Part shown: one piece after another, positions 20,215 through 33,107 of the stretch
Position numbering within the stretch: the first letter of the stretch is position 1
Layout: the number at the start of each line of letters is the position of its first letter
Assembly (NCBI GenBank): GCA_034440635.1
Contig: JAOTON010000335.1
Span: 302,501-366,500, forward strand
DNA length: 64,000 bases
Source of the DNA: Lepas anatifera
Taxonomy: Eukaryota; Arthropoda; Thecostraca; Lepadidae
Direction of reading: 5' to 3'
The notes under the pieces: model-generated
The model's input: only the letters and a program-made list of their open reading frames with translations
Told to the model about the DNA's origin: nothing
Databases searched by the model: none
Position numbers and translations under genes: made by a program

Positions 20215-23200
20215 GTTTGTGTAGATCAGGTAATTTAATCAGACTGAGCTTTTTTGAAGATGGGGCTGGAGGGGGCTAGGCGGTCAGCATTGTCCATAAC
20301 TCTAATTTTTTTCTGAAGAATTTTCAACCTATGGAGCCTGGAAGGGAAGGTGGAGCCCCAGGCTTCTAATCCATATGTCAAATGTGGCAATACCAAGGAG
20401 TGATAGAGAAGTTTAAGGTGTTCGGGTTTGAGGATATGTCTTACTCGTGAGATTAGTCCAATGTTTCGCGAGATCGTGTTTTCGACAGACCGGATGTGTG
20501 GTTCCCATTTGAATTTTTCGTCGATTATGACGCTTAGGTATTTGGCAGAAGTTTGACGAGAGATTGGCTCAGCGTTTAAAGAGATGTTAAGATTGGACTG
20601 AATGGCGTTTTTAGAGAAAAGCTGGTAGGCAGACTTTTTGGCGTTAACAGATAAGCGATTCGTGGAGAGCCACTGAGCGACTTTAGGGAGATTGGAGTTG
20701 ATTTTGGCTTGCAAATCTGATGTGTTTTTGGCTGTGAAAATGGCGACAGTGTCATCAGCAAATTGTAGGAAATTGCAATTTGATGCGCTCAAGATAATGT
20801 CATTGATGTATAAGAGAAGGAGGACTGGGCCGAGAATAGAACCTTGTGGGACGCCATATTTAATCGATACCGGAATAGTAGAAAAAGAAGAGTTGAACTT
20901 GACTAATTGGGTGCGCCCTTCCAGGTAAGTTCGGAAGAAAGAAAGGGAGTTATTTTTTATGCCATAGTGGTCTAATTTTTAAGAAGAATTTGATGATTGA
21001 CGGTGTCGAAGGCCTTCGAAAAATCTAGGTAGATGGCAGCACTAACTTGATTTAGAGACAGAGCCGAGGTAATTTGGTCGTGGAGGAGAGTAATTGGCAC
21101 GAAAGTACTGTGAGATTTCCTGAATCCATATTGACTGTGGTTGATGATATTGTTGGCTTCAATGAATTCTGTTAGCTGGGCAGATACAATTTTCTCTAGA
21201 ATCTTAGATAACAGATTGAGCAAGCTAATCGGACGGTAGTTTCCAAACAGTGATGGGTCGCCTGATTTATAAATTGGAACCACAGTTGCCTTTTTGAAGA
21301 CAGAAGGGAAGGTTTCAGAAGCAAGGCACAAGTTGAAAACATGTAGCAGCAGCTAGTGTTGTTGATGTAAGTTTGAGAATTTTAGGAGTAAGGCAGTCAG
21401 ATGTGGCAGATGAGTTAGATATGTCTTGAATGATGGTCAAGATGGATTGGATGTCAGTAGGGTTCAGTATTAGATGGTTATCTACTTGGGGTTGGTTAGC
21501 CATAAGCGTCATAGGATCTATGTTAGATTGTGCGATTCGTTCATCAAGTGTGGAGGCAATAGAACCAAAGAAGGAGTTAAATTTGTTAGCAATTTCAAGT
21601 GGTGAGGTGATTTTCTGTTGATCATGATGAAAATGGGACGGTAGTTCCAGGTTCCCTCTTTTTGTGCACTAGTAAGAAAAGGTTTTCCACAGTTTGACAG
21701 GGTTTGATTTGTATTCGTTTAGTTTGCGGTCGAAATATAGCTTTTTGCAGCTCTGATTTAACTATTTAGCCTGTTTCTATATATGATGAAATTCCTCTTA
21801 TTTTCGTCATTAGGTACTTGAAGGAGAGCTTGTGCAGATAATTTTTTGTTAATACTTTGTACAAGTGCAAAAGAGATCCATGGTTGTATTGGGGTTGTCT
21901 TTCTGTTGGCCGTCTTTACGCTCAATTTTTCTATTTCACTATTGATAGTGTTAACTAAGAATGAAGCAGCAGTTTCCACTTCCTGAATTTGAGTGATATC
22001 AGCGAGTTTGTTCGTCAGAGACGTTTTAAGCGTTTCAACTTTCCTAAAATCACAGCTTAATTGGTTACCCTTTTGTACTCTCTTTTCTCTATGGTTGGGT
22101 TCTTTTTAGGGTTACAGCAATTGGCAGGTGGTCACTAACGTGGGATATCACAACCTTTGAATTTTCAACCAAGGAAGGATTGTTGCAAAAAAATTGTCAA
22201 TGAGCGAGCTAGAATGGGCGGTGACCCTAGTAGGTAATGATATGCATGGAAAGAAGCCTAGGGCTCCAAGGGTGTTTAAGAAAAGTGCAGAGGATTCAGA
22301 GGATTGATGGTTCAGAATGTCGATGTTAAAGTCGCCACCTAGTAGACAGTGTTTTTGTTCAAGATTAATCTGGGATAGGGTAAACTCTGCATACTCGAAA
22401 AAGTCAATCACTGGAAAAGAGGGAGACCTGTACGCTGACCCAATTATTAAGTTTTTCCTATTTGGGACTTTAAGTTCTAGAATAACTGACTGAAATTCAA
22501 GTCGATTGGTTTCCAAATTGGTTCCTCTGGAATATGAGATAGAGCTGTGAACATAAATAGCAGACCCCTTTACTCTGGTTTGGACTGGAGATGAAGTTTC
22601 TAGTCTATAATTTTGCAAGCTAAATGATTGGGCCAGACTATCGTCGACCCATGTCTCGCTCAACAGAATGATATCAGGTTTAGAAGGGAGTTTATGTAAG
22701 AGATATTCCAACCTGTCAAAATTCTTTGGGAGGGAACGAATAATTACATGAAGAAAAGCAATGCCCTGGGGTTGACTGTTGTATGCTGGTTGGTTTGAAG
22801 CAGTTACATTCAAGTCCAGATGATTGCAATTATCCAAAATTGTCTGAGAGAGGGAATGAGTGGTATCATCGCCAGTATTGGGGACAGAGAAGTTAAGACT
22901 TAACTTCCGAGCAATAGCTATGAGCTCAAAAGGTTAGCAGAAATACAAAAGGTTAGCAGAAATATCACACACGCTACGGATGAAGGGAACCGGATTGCAG
23001 GGAGCTATTATGAAGATACACTCAGTAAACAGGGAATCAGTAGGCAAAGTACACTTAACAAAAGCAAAAAGAGACACAGGCAGTAAACAGCAGACCAACA
23101 TTCAAGGGCCAACCGATCAACCCATCCCAACAGACTCGGGTTCAAGCGACCAAGCAGGAGCAATGGCCCCGCAAAAGAGTTGAGAATGTCCAAACTAACC

Positions 23201-24950
23201 AATCAGAGGCAAACAGCTGGGGTCATTAAGTATCAGATCGATGTGGAGGGGGTCTAACTGGCCGCCCACTCCTGCTCCGTGCTATCTCGCCCGGTGCTAC
23301 CTGATTGGTACCAGGCTCCCCGACTGTGCAAGGGACCACACTGAGCGTGCCCGCCATGGGTGCAGGATCAATCACAGCTTCCGGATCAGGATGGGCCCCC
23401 AAACTAATATCTGCCCCCACTCCAGCAATGACAGGCAGAGGATCCATTGCCACTGGTCCAGATCCACGAGAGACGTCACCCTGGGTAGGGGAGGGTACAG
23501 GAGCCTCAACCCCCCAGCTTCAGCACCACTCGTGGTTGGGATAGAGAGAACGCCAATGCAAGGCAGGGGAGACCCCGGCCGGGCCCTGTCTCCACTGGGA
23601 CAGAGACTGGGGCGGCCAATCCCACTTCCCCCGCCACAGATCCCAAGACCAGACCATCACGCCTCCCCCATCACCCACCACGACAGGGGCACCCTCCCCC
23701 AACGTACAACAAGGAGCGCCGCCCCTGAGACAGAGGGACATCATCACCATCACCAGGCCGGACAGGTAAGGCACCCGCCCCCGAGACAGCCGCCCCCAAT
23801 GCTGAGGCGTCTGCCCCCGAGACAGCCGCCTCCCCTGATGCCGAAACAGCCAGGGACTCCGTCCCCAAAGAAGACCCGGACAGGGACTCAGCACCAACCC
23901 CCACCGGAGGTGGTCGCCCCCCCCACCCAGGACCCCCAGCACAGATGTAGGACTGCACCTCTGCAGGAGCCCCAGACCTCACAAGAGAGAGGATATCCTC
24001 TTTGGATGCACCAACTTTAACTTCGATTGCCCTTTGGCACCCCCTTGGCTTTATGAAGATGTTTCCCTGACTGGTGTAGAAGGTATCCAATGGGCTACCT
24101 TCCTTGGGATAGTGCAGGGATCTGATGATTTTGATGACAGCCAGCCTCTCAGCAGTGAGGCTTTCATGAACTGAGAGTCCACCCTTTAACGGCTTGATGC
24201 GCCTCCTGTAGACTGAGTCCCTCTCCGCATAGTTCAGGAATCTCAGGAGGATGACGTTCCTATTCCTAAGCCTATGGCAAGCCGAGATGGCCAGGGGATG
24301 AATCTGGATGCCCAAGTAGTCCTTGATAATTCTAAGGGATCCAGACAAGGTATCCTCCCCGGGCTGGTAGGCGGGGACAGCGCTCCCAGACAGCAGCAAG
24401 GTGGAGCGGCGGCTGTACTGGGCCTGAACCTCAACCGCACTGGCCAGTCGACCCTGGGATCCCCTAATCCCCTCACACTGAGACTGGACAGTGGTGACCT
24501 TACCCTCCAGAGAAGAGCATTTTGAATGTAGGGTGGACAGGTCATTCTCGGCACACTCCCTCCTCATCACATTTTCGGACACCACAAACTGGAGACCCTC
24601 CATTTCAGATTTTAAGGTGGCTAAAGATTCTTTCAGGTTTTGGACTTCCCTCCTTAGTTCAGCATTCTCCTCAGACAGTCGGTCAAACCGGGAATCAATG
24701 TATTTAGAATTGTTGGAGGGCATGGTAGATGAATATCTGTACCTATCACAGCCACACCAAATATGTAGGTAGAAAAATGAGGAGGGGACCCGAAAATAGG
24801 GCGGGAGTAGCCCAATTTGGCCAGGATGCCAGAGGTGCAGAGTGATGAGGAACTTTTTTCTGATGACCTGACACCCTGTGCTAGGCCCTCCCCTGCTTTG
24901 TGTGCCGGGGACTTCTCTCATGTCTCAGCGGATACTGCATCTGTCATTGA
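20215..24950 (-). mobile_element. Non-LTR retrotransposon A (Jockey/CR1/L2 group), broken in both ORFs
   Basis: ORF1 lies at 24723-23226 and ORF2 at about 22837-20235. ORF2 has an APE-type endonuclease (LLSETWVDDSL, GSAYRSP, GGDFNIDI, SSSLIDNFF) followed by a reverse transcriptase (GNYRPISLLNLLSKILEK, YLDFSKAFDTVNHQ, FADDTVAIF). It has several frame breaks: one missing base in the A run near 20968 separates the finger from the palm parts, and others lie near 21320, 21700 and 22140. It is therefore inactive. Confidence 0.85.
23226..24723 (-). pseudogene. LINE A ORF1: coiled coil plus RRM-like domain
   Basis: Starts at ATG 24723. Residues about 10-110 form heptads (SEENAELRREVQNLKES, ECAENDLSTLHSKCSS), followed by an RRM-like segment (LSGSAV; NVILLRFLNYAERDSVYRRR; GNIFIKPRG). 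The C-terminal part is Gly/Pro/Ala-rich and shifts frame near 23670 and 23500 before ending HRSDT at 23226. ORF1 proteins of this type trimerise and bind the element's RNA as a chaperone. Cysteine knuckles are absent. Confidence 0.7.
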
Positions 24951-25261
24951 TTAAACTGCCTCTCATTTCTATGTCACATGGGCCCATTGAATCATTACTT
25001 ATTAATCCAATCTTGAGTCAAAGCTGTTTGGATTAGCTTGGTCTACTGCTTTTGTACCTTGCATTGAAGCTCAGTGTACAGATTATTGTAAACTATTTAA
25101 ACTTGATTTCAACTTTCTCTTTTTTCTTTCTCTTTAGCCAGCCTCAGAATCATTACATGATGGTATCAACGCAAACTACAGCCGGCTTAGTCTTGATTTA
25201 ACAGACCTAAATGATGATTCTAACACTCTTAAAGATTAATTTAATCTTATCTCAAACCAAT

Positions 25262-28250
25262 GCTGCTACCATGATATAAAATCTCTCACTCTGAATGGTT
25301 CGAAGCTTTCAATCATCCATGTTAATGCGCGGTCCCTGCCTAAAAATTTTGACAGTCTTGTTATGCTCTTGAACTCAATTAAGCCTAAAATTGATGTCAT
25401 ATGCATCTCAGAGACTTGGCTAGATGAGTCATTGAATAACAGCTTCAGAATTCCTGGTTATTGCCTCTTTAGTTGTTGCCCAGAATCTTTTCGTGGGAAA
25501 GGAGCTGGGATATATGTTAATGAAAATATTAAATTTATTTACCGCTCAGATCTAGCTGCAAAACCCTGTGAATATCAGTCATGATTTATTGAGGTAATTC
25601 AGGACTCATCCCCGAATCTTATCATAGGCTCTTGCTATAGGTCCCCATCTTATGACCCTACCTCCTTTCTAAATTACCTTGATATTGTTGTTTCAGATAT
25701 ATCCAAAACAAATAAACAGTGTATCCTGGCTGGAGACTTTAATATTGATCTCTTCCAAATTAATTCTCTAGTGGTCGATAGATTTCTAACATCTTTATCC
25801 ATCGGTGGTTTCATCCCAGCTATATCATTGCCAACCAGGATAACTACCTCATCTGCGACCTTAATCGATAATTTTTTCATAAATTTCCCTCAGCTACTTC
25901 ACAGTTCTGGCATCCTAATTGATGACACCAGCGATCACCTACCGATTTATTTAAGTGTAAAAAAGCATCAACCTCCAAAACCAAAACCACAATACAATTA
26001 TTTACATTTCAATCTTTCCTTAGCTGATGCCCTGGGCCAACGTGTCAAAGCCATACTAAACTCAACCCCTCGTCTCCTAGATGCAAATGCCTATGCTAAG
26101 TACTTGATTGAAACAATTCAAAATGTAATGAAAGAAATGTCGAAAACTAAAACTAATAAGAAAATTGACCCAATTCAGCCATGGATTTCACATGGTATAG
26201 TGAAAAGCATAAATAAAAATAGGTTATACAAAAATTCTTAAAAAACCGAACCACCCAAAATCGGGTACAGTTCACCCAATATAGAAATCGACTAAACTCA
26301 GTTATAAGGGAGGCCAAGTGCACTTATTATAGGAGAAAATTGGAAGAGCATAAAAATGACTCAAGAAAGCTGTGGAAAACAACAAATAACATTATTGGCC
26401 ATAATAAGAAAAATACTAATAAACTTCCTGAGTCGTTTCAGTATGAAGGGACTGCCATTTCCAACCCTTTTGAGATAGCTTCCCAGTTCAACCATTTCTT
26501 TGCTACTATAGGCAAAAACTTAGAGTCCCTTCTACCTCGGCCAGCAAATGATCCACTAGACTTCTTAAATAATGCTAATGTAGTTGATCGCATGACTCCT
26601 TTGCCAGTATCTAATGATATAATCATGAGCATCATCGTAAATCTGAAAAATACTGGACCAGGAGCGGACAACATTAGTGCTGTCCTCCTAAAAAAACTTG
26701 CCCCTCATCTAATCAATGAAATAACTTATTTGATGAATTTATGCCTTGAAAGCCAAACCTTCCCTGATATTCTAAAAGTAGCCATTGTTAAACCTCTATT
26801 CAAATCTGGAATGGCCAATGATTTTGGAAATTATAGGCCAATCTCTATTTTGCCAGTTCTATCCAAAGTACTCGAGCGAATTCTTCACTCTCAACTCCCT
26901 GATTTCCTTGAACAAAACAATGTTTTGTATGATTATCATTTCGGTCTTCGTAAGTTGCACTCTACTTTCATGCCTCTATCCCTAATTCATGACCAAATAA
27001 CATCCAGTCTCTCCAAAAATAAATCATGCGTAGGCATATATTTGGACCTCAAGAAAGCATTTGATACTGTGGACCATGAAATACTCCTGAAAAAAATGAG
27101 TAGATATGGTATCCAAAATGATTCTCTACAAATTTTCCGTTCCTACCTTAGAAACAGAATACAAATAACTAGATTAGATGATCTTAACATTATGTCACAA
27201 CCAGAAAATATATGTGTAGGAGTTCCACAAGGTTCCATATTGGGCCCAATTTTGTTTACTATTTATATAAATGATATTTACAAATCATCATTAGTTCCTA
27301 GATACTTTTTGTTTGCAGATGATACTTCAATTTTTTTCTCTGGTAAATCACTGTCTGATGTTGAACACAAAGTAAACCAGGAACTTCCCTTAATTTGTGC
27401 TTGGCTCTGCTCAAATCGACTTTCTTTGAATACATCAAAAACTTTCTATCAGATATATTCAGTAGGCAATAAAAAACCTGATATATCCATATACCTAAAT
27501 CAAACTCAGATAAATCGGTCAGAATCAGTGAAATATTTAGGAGTGAACATGGACGAGAATTTGAAATGGAAAACGCATATCACCAAAACATGGAACACCC
27601 TAAGAAGAAATATTGGCGTCATTGCTAGGGCAAGATTTATGCTAAACAATAAGACTCTGCTTCTACTTTACAACTCGTTAATCCTCCCTTATCTAAGTTA
27701 CAATGCCTGTATATGGGGAACCAACTTTGAAACCAATCTGAGTAAAGTTATTAACCTCCAAAAGTGCATTATCCGATTAATTGACTCGGCTGAACCTCGA
27801 GCCACCTCCAGTCCCATATTTAAGAGGCTTAATCCGCTTAAATTTCCTGACATTGTCAATCAACAGAACATTATGATATTACATGGCTTCATTCATGGGA
27901 AATTGCCAACTGTGTTTTCAAACTTATTTCAACTACACACATCTACTAGATTTACTCGTAGGGTTGTACATTTTCAAGAGACTGCAGCTGAAACCGTGTA
28001 CAGATCTTTTGCTCTTCCACTGAACTGCCCAAGATTTTGGAATGATACTATAGCCACCCAAATCCCTTATTTGGAAGATATCCCATTCTCTAAAAGCTTT
28101 TTCAAAAAGGTCACTAAGAGATTACTTACAAGCGACTACTAGACTCTCGTTTCAGACTCTCATTTGAAAACTGTCACTAACTTCTAACTTAACTACTAAA
28201 GGTTTAACAGGATAAACTAACCTCAGATTATAGCTGGCTGCATACCTTTC
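25262..28250 (+). mobile_element. Non-LTR retrotransposon B (Jockey/CR1/L2 group), ORF2 nearly complete
   Basis: ORF2 runs from about 25300 to the stop at 28140-28142, with one in-frame TGA (25582-25584) and one missing base in the A run near 26237. The endonuclease part has HVNARSLPKNFD, ICISETWLDES, GSCYRSPS and AGDFNIDLF. It lies head to head with LINE A and is a related but distinct family. No ORF1 was found, so it is 5'-truncated. Confidence 0.85.
26340..28142 (+). CDS. LINE B reverse transcriptase (600 codons open)
   Basis: An open frame covering the reverse transcriptase and C-terminal domain. It shows NTGPGADNI, GNYRPISILPVLSKVLER, GIYLDLKKAFDTVDHEIL, VPQGSILGPILFTIYIND and the catalytic FADDTSIFF box, then LSLNTSKTFY, VKYLGVNMDENLKW and a C-terminal LPLNCPRFWND. 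Reverse transcription of LINE RNA at nicked target DNA is the family function. The protein is cut off from its endonuclease by the frame break upstream. Confidence 0.9.
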   Translation: MEEHKNDSRKLWKTTNNIIGHNKKNTNKLPESFQYEGTAISNPFEIASQFNHFFATIGKNLESLLPRPANDPLDFLNNANVVDRMTPLPVSNDIIMSIIVNLKNTGPGADNISAVLLKKLAPHLINEITYLMNLCLESQTFPDILKVAIVKPLFKSGMANDFGNYRPISILPVLSKVLERILHSQLPDFLEQNNVLYDYHFGLRKLHSTFMPLSLIHDQITSSLSKNKSCVGIYLDLKKAFDTVDHEILLKKMSRYGIQNDSLQIFRSYLRNRIQITRLDDLNIMSQPENICVGVPQGSILGPILFTIYINDIYKSSLVPRYFLFADDTSIFFSGKSLSDVEHKVNQELPLICAWLCSNRLSLNTSKTFYQIYSVGNKKPDISIYLNQTQINRSESVKYLGVNMDENLKWKTHITKTWNTLRRNIGVIARARFMLNNKTLLLLYNSLILPYLSYNACIWGTNFETNLSKVINLQKCIIRLIDSAEPRATSSPIFKRLNPLKFPDIVNQQNIMILHGFIHGKLPTVFSNLFQLHTSTRFTRRVVHFQETAAETVYRSFALPLNCPRFWNDTIATQIPYLEDIPFSKSFFKKVTKRLLTSDY

Positions 28251-28449
28251 AATTTCATGAATGTTGATAACCTGTGTCACTATATTTAGTCCTTTATTGC
28301 GAAGTGTAAGGCAAGGAGCTCAGACAAGGTCACTTACTCCTTTCCTGCTCCTTGTCCCATCTCTAATTACTTCCAAATCATATCCGCATTACGTCTTTGT
28401 CTCCTCTCCTCTCACTTGCTCTCCCTCTCCTTTTCCGTTCTCTCCTGCT

Positions 28450-29177
<728 letters not shown>

Positions 29178-29389
29178 GTTTTGTTATCTTTCTCTATTTC
29201 TAAAATTGGTAGGCCCACATATGTTGTGTTAGATAAAAGCTGTTCCTATAGGGTGTTTTGAAATGTTTAGGTGCTTCTCTCCGCACCTCATATAAAGTAC
29301 CTCTTGTAAAAGCGACCTGGATGTTGTTGCTGATGATGACGCTGTGTAAAATGTCTGCATGGTGTGTTGAAAAGCTTAGGTGTTCTCTC

Positions 29390-30114
29390 CAGACCCCGTT
29401 CAAGTTGTTTGGCAGCATTACGTCATCATGGCTGGAGAGGCACTACAGTTACTATGCAGGGCATTGGAGAAATTGCACTTTTTCGAAGCTCTAAATAACC
29501 TGTTTTAGAACTGTATCGACAACACTTATATGGTTGAACAGAAAGCTGAAAGATTTTTATTAGTGAAACCATCAGACGTTTTGAAAAAACTCCAGTGAAG
29601 AATATTATTTTTACAAATTTTCCAGAGCGTGTCAAAATAAGGACAGATTCAGCACTAACAGCTGTTTGCAGTAAGACTAATTTCGATTTTGATTGGCTGT
29701 TGATTTCTGACCTTTCATTGGCTGTTGGTGGTATGTGCAGCAGAAGACAATAAACACCGGTGATCTCTTGAGCGAAGGTAAATTTATTTCTCTCGGCTAT
29801 TATGTAGGCCTGAGTTGATCAAATAAATGCATGCCCTTTCAACAAATTTTTTAAGTGTTATAATTTTTTCATTAGATTTACGTAAAATACGCTGCTCGCC
29901 GTTGAGATCAAGGTCACTGTCAAATGGGTGACACAAGTTGATCTCGATATATACTAGATTGGTGCCAAATACGCCCAAACTTGGTATGTTCCAGCTGATC
30001 CTTCCAAAAACTTAGTAGAATCTCCTATAACTTAGTAGGAAATGGCGGTGACGCCATCATGGGAGGACTATATTTAGTAGGAAACTTGGTTGTACCAGTA
30101 GTTAAAGTACCCTG
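29390..30114. mobile_element. hAT-type MITE, copy 1 (725 bp)
   Basis: Starts CAGACCCCGTTCAAG and ends TTAAAGTACCCTG. It is flanked by an exact 8-bp duplication gttctctc (29382-29389 and 30115-30122). The inverted copy at 47081-47806 is nearly identical along its whole length. CAG...CTG ends with 8-bp duplications indicate hAT. No coding frame. Confidence 0.9.
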
Positions 30115-30331
30115 GTTCTCTCTACATCTCATGTCATGTGCTCTTGTGAAGATCGCCTAGAAATGGGTCACTAACGACGACAGCTGTGAAATAGGTCGCA
30201 TGCCGATCGAGGCCACCTGCTCTGACTCCATAAGTCCTGGCAATGATTGTCCATTACTCTGGATCCAGTGTTTCACATTGCTTCCATGTACGTTGATTAC
30301 CAAATGACTCGAGTCACATCAATTCTACTAG

Positions 30332-31583
30332 CAGTGTCCTCCTACAAGCCGGACCAGAACACGAAGCGATAGCAGGAGGGCGACGATGACGAAGAGGAGC
30401 CGGCTCGGAAGCGAGCGCCTCCGGGGGTCGGAGAGGGCGAGGAGCCCTCTACTGATGACATACTGCGCATGGTGGAGGAGGATCCGGAGGTGGAGCCGAT
30501 GGACGAAAACCTGCTGAAGCGGCTGGTACTACAGCTGGAGAAGTGTATCCTCAAGAACCAGGAGATGCGGACCAAGCACGCCGACGCCCCGGAGGGGTTC
30601 CTCGACTCTGAACTGGCCCTCCACGAGGCCATACAGGCGCTGCACGCGGAGGCCACGGGCCCGGAGCTGTTCCCGCGGCTGGTGGAGCTGGGCGCGGTGA
30701 GCTCGCTGCTGGCGCTGCTGGCCCACGACAACACTGACGTCACCATAGCTGTCATCGACCTGCTGCAGGAGCTGACTGACGTCGACACAAACTCGGACAA
30801 GGCTGAGCGGGGCGCCGAGCGTTTGGTGGCGGAGCTGCTGGAGCAGCAGGCGGTCGCCGTGCTGGTTCACACCATGGAGCGGCTGGACGAGGCCGTGGCC
30901 AAGGAGTCGGCGGGCGTCCACAGCGCGCGGGCCATAGTAGAGAACGTGACAGAGCTGCGGCCGGCGGCCTGCCTGCCGGTCGCCCAGCAGGGCCTGCTGC
31001 AGTGGCTGCTGACCGGGCTGCAGAGGAAGGCGCCCTTCAACGCCAACAAGCTTTACGCCAGCGAGATGCTGTCCGTACTGGTGCAGAGTCATGAGGAGAA
31101 CAGGACGATGCTGGGGGAGTTGAGGGGATCGACGTCCTGCTGCAGCAGCTGGCCTACTACAAACGCCATGACCCGAGCTCCTCAGAGGAGCAGGAGTGCA
31201 TGGAGAACGTGTTCGACGCGCTCTGCTCGGTGCTGCTGGTGGCGGAGAACAAGGAACGCTTCCTGAGGGGCGAGGGGTTCCAGCTGATGAACCTCATGCT
31301 CAGAGAAAAGAAGCTATCGCGGAACGGGGCGTTAAAGGTGTTGAACTACGCCACCTCCGGCCCCTCGGGTGCCGATAACTGCAACAAGCTGGTGGAGATC
31401 CTCGGCCTGTGCACTCTCTTCCCCCTGTTTATGCACACTCCGCGCAAGCACAAGCGGAAAGGTCTCAGCGTTGAAGATCACGAAGAACATGTGGTGTCGA
31501 TCCTGTGTGGTCTTCTGCGTCACTGTCGTGGCCAGCTGCGGCAGCGGATCATCTCCAAATTCACCGAGAACGACTGTGAGAAA
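30332..31583 (+). CDS. CTNNBL1: Beta-catenin-like protein 1, long internal exon with two disruptions
   Basis: Encodes SSYKPDQNTKR near the N terminus, an acidic/basic region, then the armadillo-like body: VSSLLALLAHDNTDVTIAV, DLLQELTDVDT, GLLQWLLTGLQRK, NANKLYASEML, GEGFQLMNLMLREKKLS and ISKFTENDCEK. CTNNBL1 is a nuclear armadillo protein of the PRP19/CDC5L spliceosome complex. The exon covers about the first three quarters of the protein; the first and the C-terminal exons were not found. An in-frame TAG (30370-30372) follows NTKR. A missing base in the G run at 31124-31127 shifts GELRG out of frame with IDVLLQQLAYYKRH. The likely donor is GTATTT at 31584, the family's usual border before VDRLMELH. 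It is either a real gene with sequence errors or a decaying copy. Confidence 0.85.
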
Positions 31584-32234
31584 GTATTTAAAAAATATCA
31601 GGTGTCGCGCCATATTACGTGAGCTCATTTCGTTTTGCTATGTTCATTTCGTTCTTGTATTGCTCTTTTTGCTTTTTCTCGCTGCTCTTGTGCTGTTCCA
31701 TTTAACTCAACTTTTGTTTATCCGTTTTCATTTGCTTTTTGCGCACTTAGTGTCATCTCTGCTCTCATTTCGCCTGGTTATGTTCTGCGTCCTGCTTTTG
31801 CGCTGCTGGCTTCCTGCTTGTTGCTTTGTCTTTGCTTCATTAATTTGTTTTTGCTTCATTAATTGCCACAATTATCTGTTCTTATCCGGCACAATGTGTG
31901 TGAACCTGGGTGTTTTTTTCCTTCGTTTGTGACTAACGTCAAGAACATATGTGGGCCCACAACTTCAATCAAACATATAATTATAACTGGTTAGTTTTTT
32001 CCGTCATTTTATTTGTTTTGTTAGGCACGTTTTGGATGATCTGTCTGCTCATTTTATTTTGTATTGCTTCTCTTTTTTGTTTTTCTACTTTGTTTTTGTG
32101 TTATTTCTACTGACCAGCATTATTATTTGTCCTAATCTCATAACATATTAATATCACAACATACTCACCTTGCGCTGCATTGTATGACTATTGCTTGCCT
32201 CTCTCATGTTTCTTATCTGCTGTTCATGTCCTTT
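31584..32234 (+). other. T-rich interval downstream of CTNNBL1 exon
   Basis: Strongly T-rich, low-complexity sequence, probably intronic. I see no exon or repeat family in it. Confidence 0.5.
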
Positions 32235-32244
32235 GCCTCTTCAC

Positions 32245-32600
32245 CAGTGTGCAAAGTATGGCATTTTCGACGAGATCTCGTCGGTGTGAGTGCCCCTGGA
32301 GACAAGAGCGCGTGGTGCGAATTTTATCAACGTGGTGCGAATTTGCAAGACTGGTGCGAGGAAGTTGACACTGAAAACCAAAAAAAAATAATGGCTGAAT
32401 AGTTATGAAGACACAGGAGGGGGCCTATTAAAGTCCTTAAATAACTAATAAGAGAGATAATATTGCATCTTGTGGGTAGAAATGGTAGCGTTTTTTTCCC
32501 TGGTATATGGCAGATTGGTGCGAATTTTTTAGGCTGGTGATGCGATAATTTTGGATGGCTGGTGCGACTCGTCTGGCCTGCTGCCATACTTTGCAGACGG
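32245..32600. mobile_element. MITE family M1, copy 1 (356 bp, 10-bp target duplication)
   Basis: Ends CAGTGTGCAAAGTATGGCA and inverse TGCCATACTTTGCAGACGG. The exact direct repeat gcctcttcac flanks it (32235-32244, 32601-32610). The interior has repeated tggtgcgaa motifs on one side and ggctggtgcgac near the other end. Confidence 0.9.
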
Positions 32601-32783
32601 GCCTCTTCACCTGTCTATATGGAAAAATGAAATAAAAATTGATTGTTGATTGATTGATTTACATTGCGGTGGCAAACCCTCCGGCAAAGGTCAGCGAGCA
32701 AAGAGGGTGATCAGTCAGCCCATAGATGTTGCACACCAGTTATCAATACATACCTACCACTCAAGACCTTTAAATGTAGAGGT

Positions 32784-33107
32784 AGAACGCTCCCAACTCA
32801 AAAAATGGCAACCTCTATTTCTAGAGACTTTTACGTTTGTGACGTCAGCAGTTGCTCTCAAGGTGGAGTCGCCCATTCATTCAATGAGAATCGACTCGGG
32901 ATCGTGGAGTGTTTTACGGTTTCAAGATGCATCTGGCGAGGGGTAGACCCAAGATTTATTACGCCACGTCCTAAAAAAACAGTATTATTGCCCTTAACAC
33001 GCAACTTATCTCCTGATAGCCCCGTCTTGTACAATGCTCAGCGACAATGCGTTGCTAAGCAACTCTAGGCGATCGCTGACATCATCACCATGGCGAATGC
33101 CAGATTT
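32784..33107. mobile_element. MITE family M2, copy truncated by CR1 element C
   Basis: gaacgctcccaactcaaaaa and the sequence after it match, inverted, the copy at 53215-53580. The copy stops abruptly at 33107, where the CR1 3' tail begins. Confidence 0.75.

Noticed and set aside
23241..24020. 259-codon proline-rich + strand frame
   Set aside because: Antisense shadow of LINE A ORF1, whose coiled coil and RRM-like motifs read on the minus strand.
30342..31092. Minus-strand frames opposite CTNNBL1
   Set aside because: GC-rich antisense shadows; the plus strand matches a known protein along its length.
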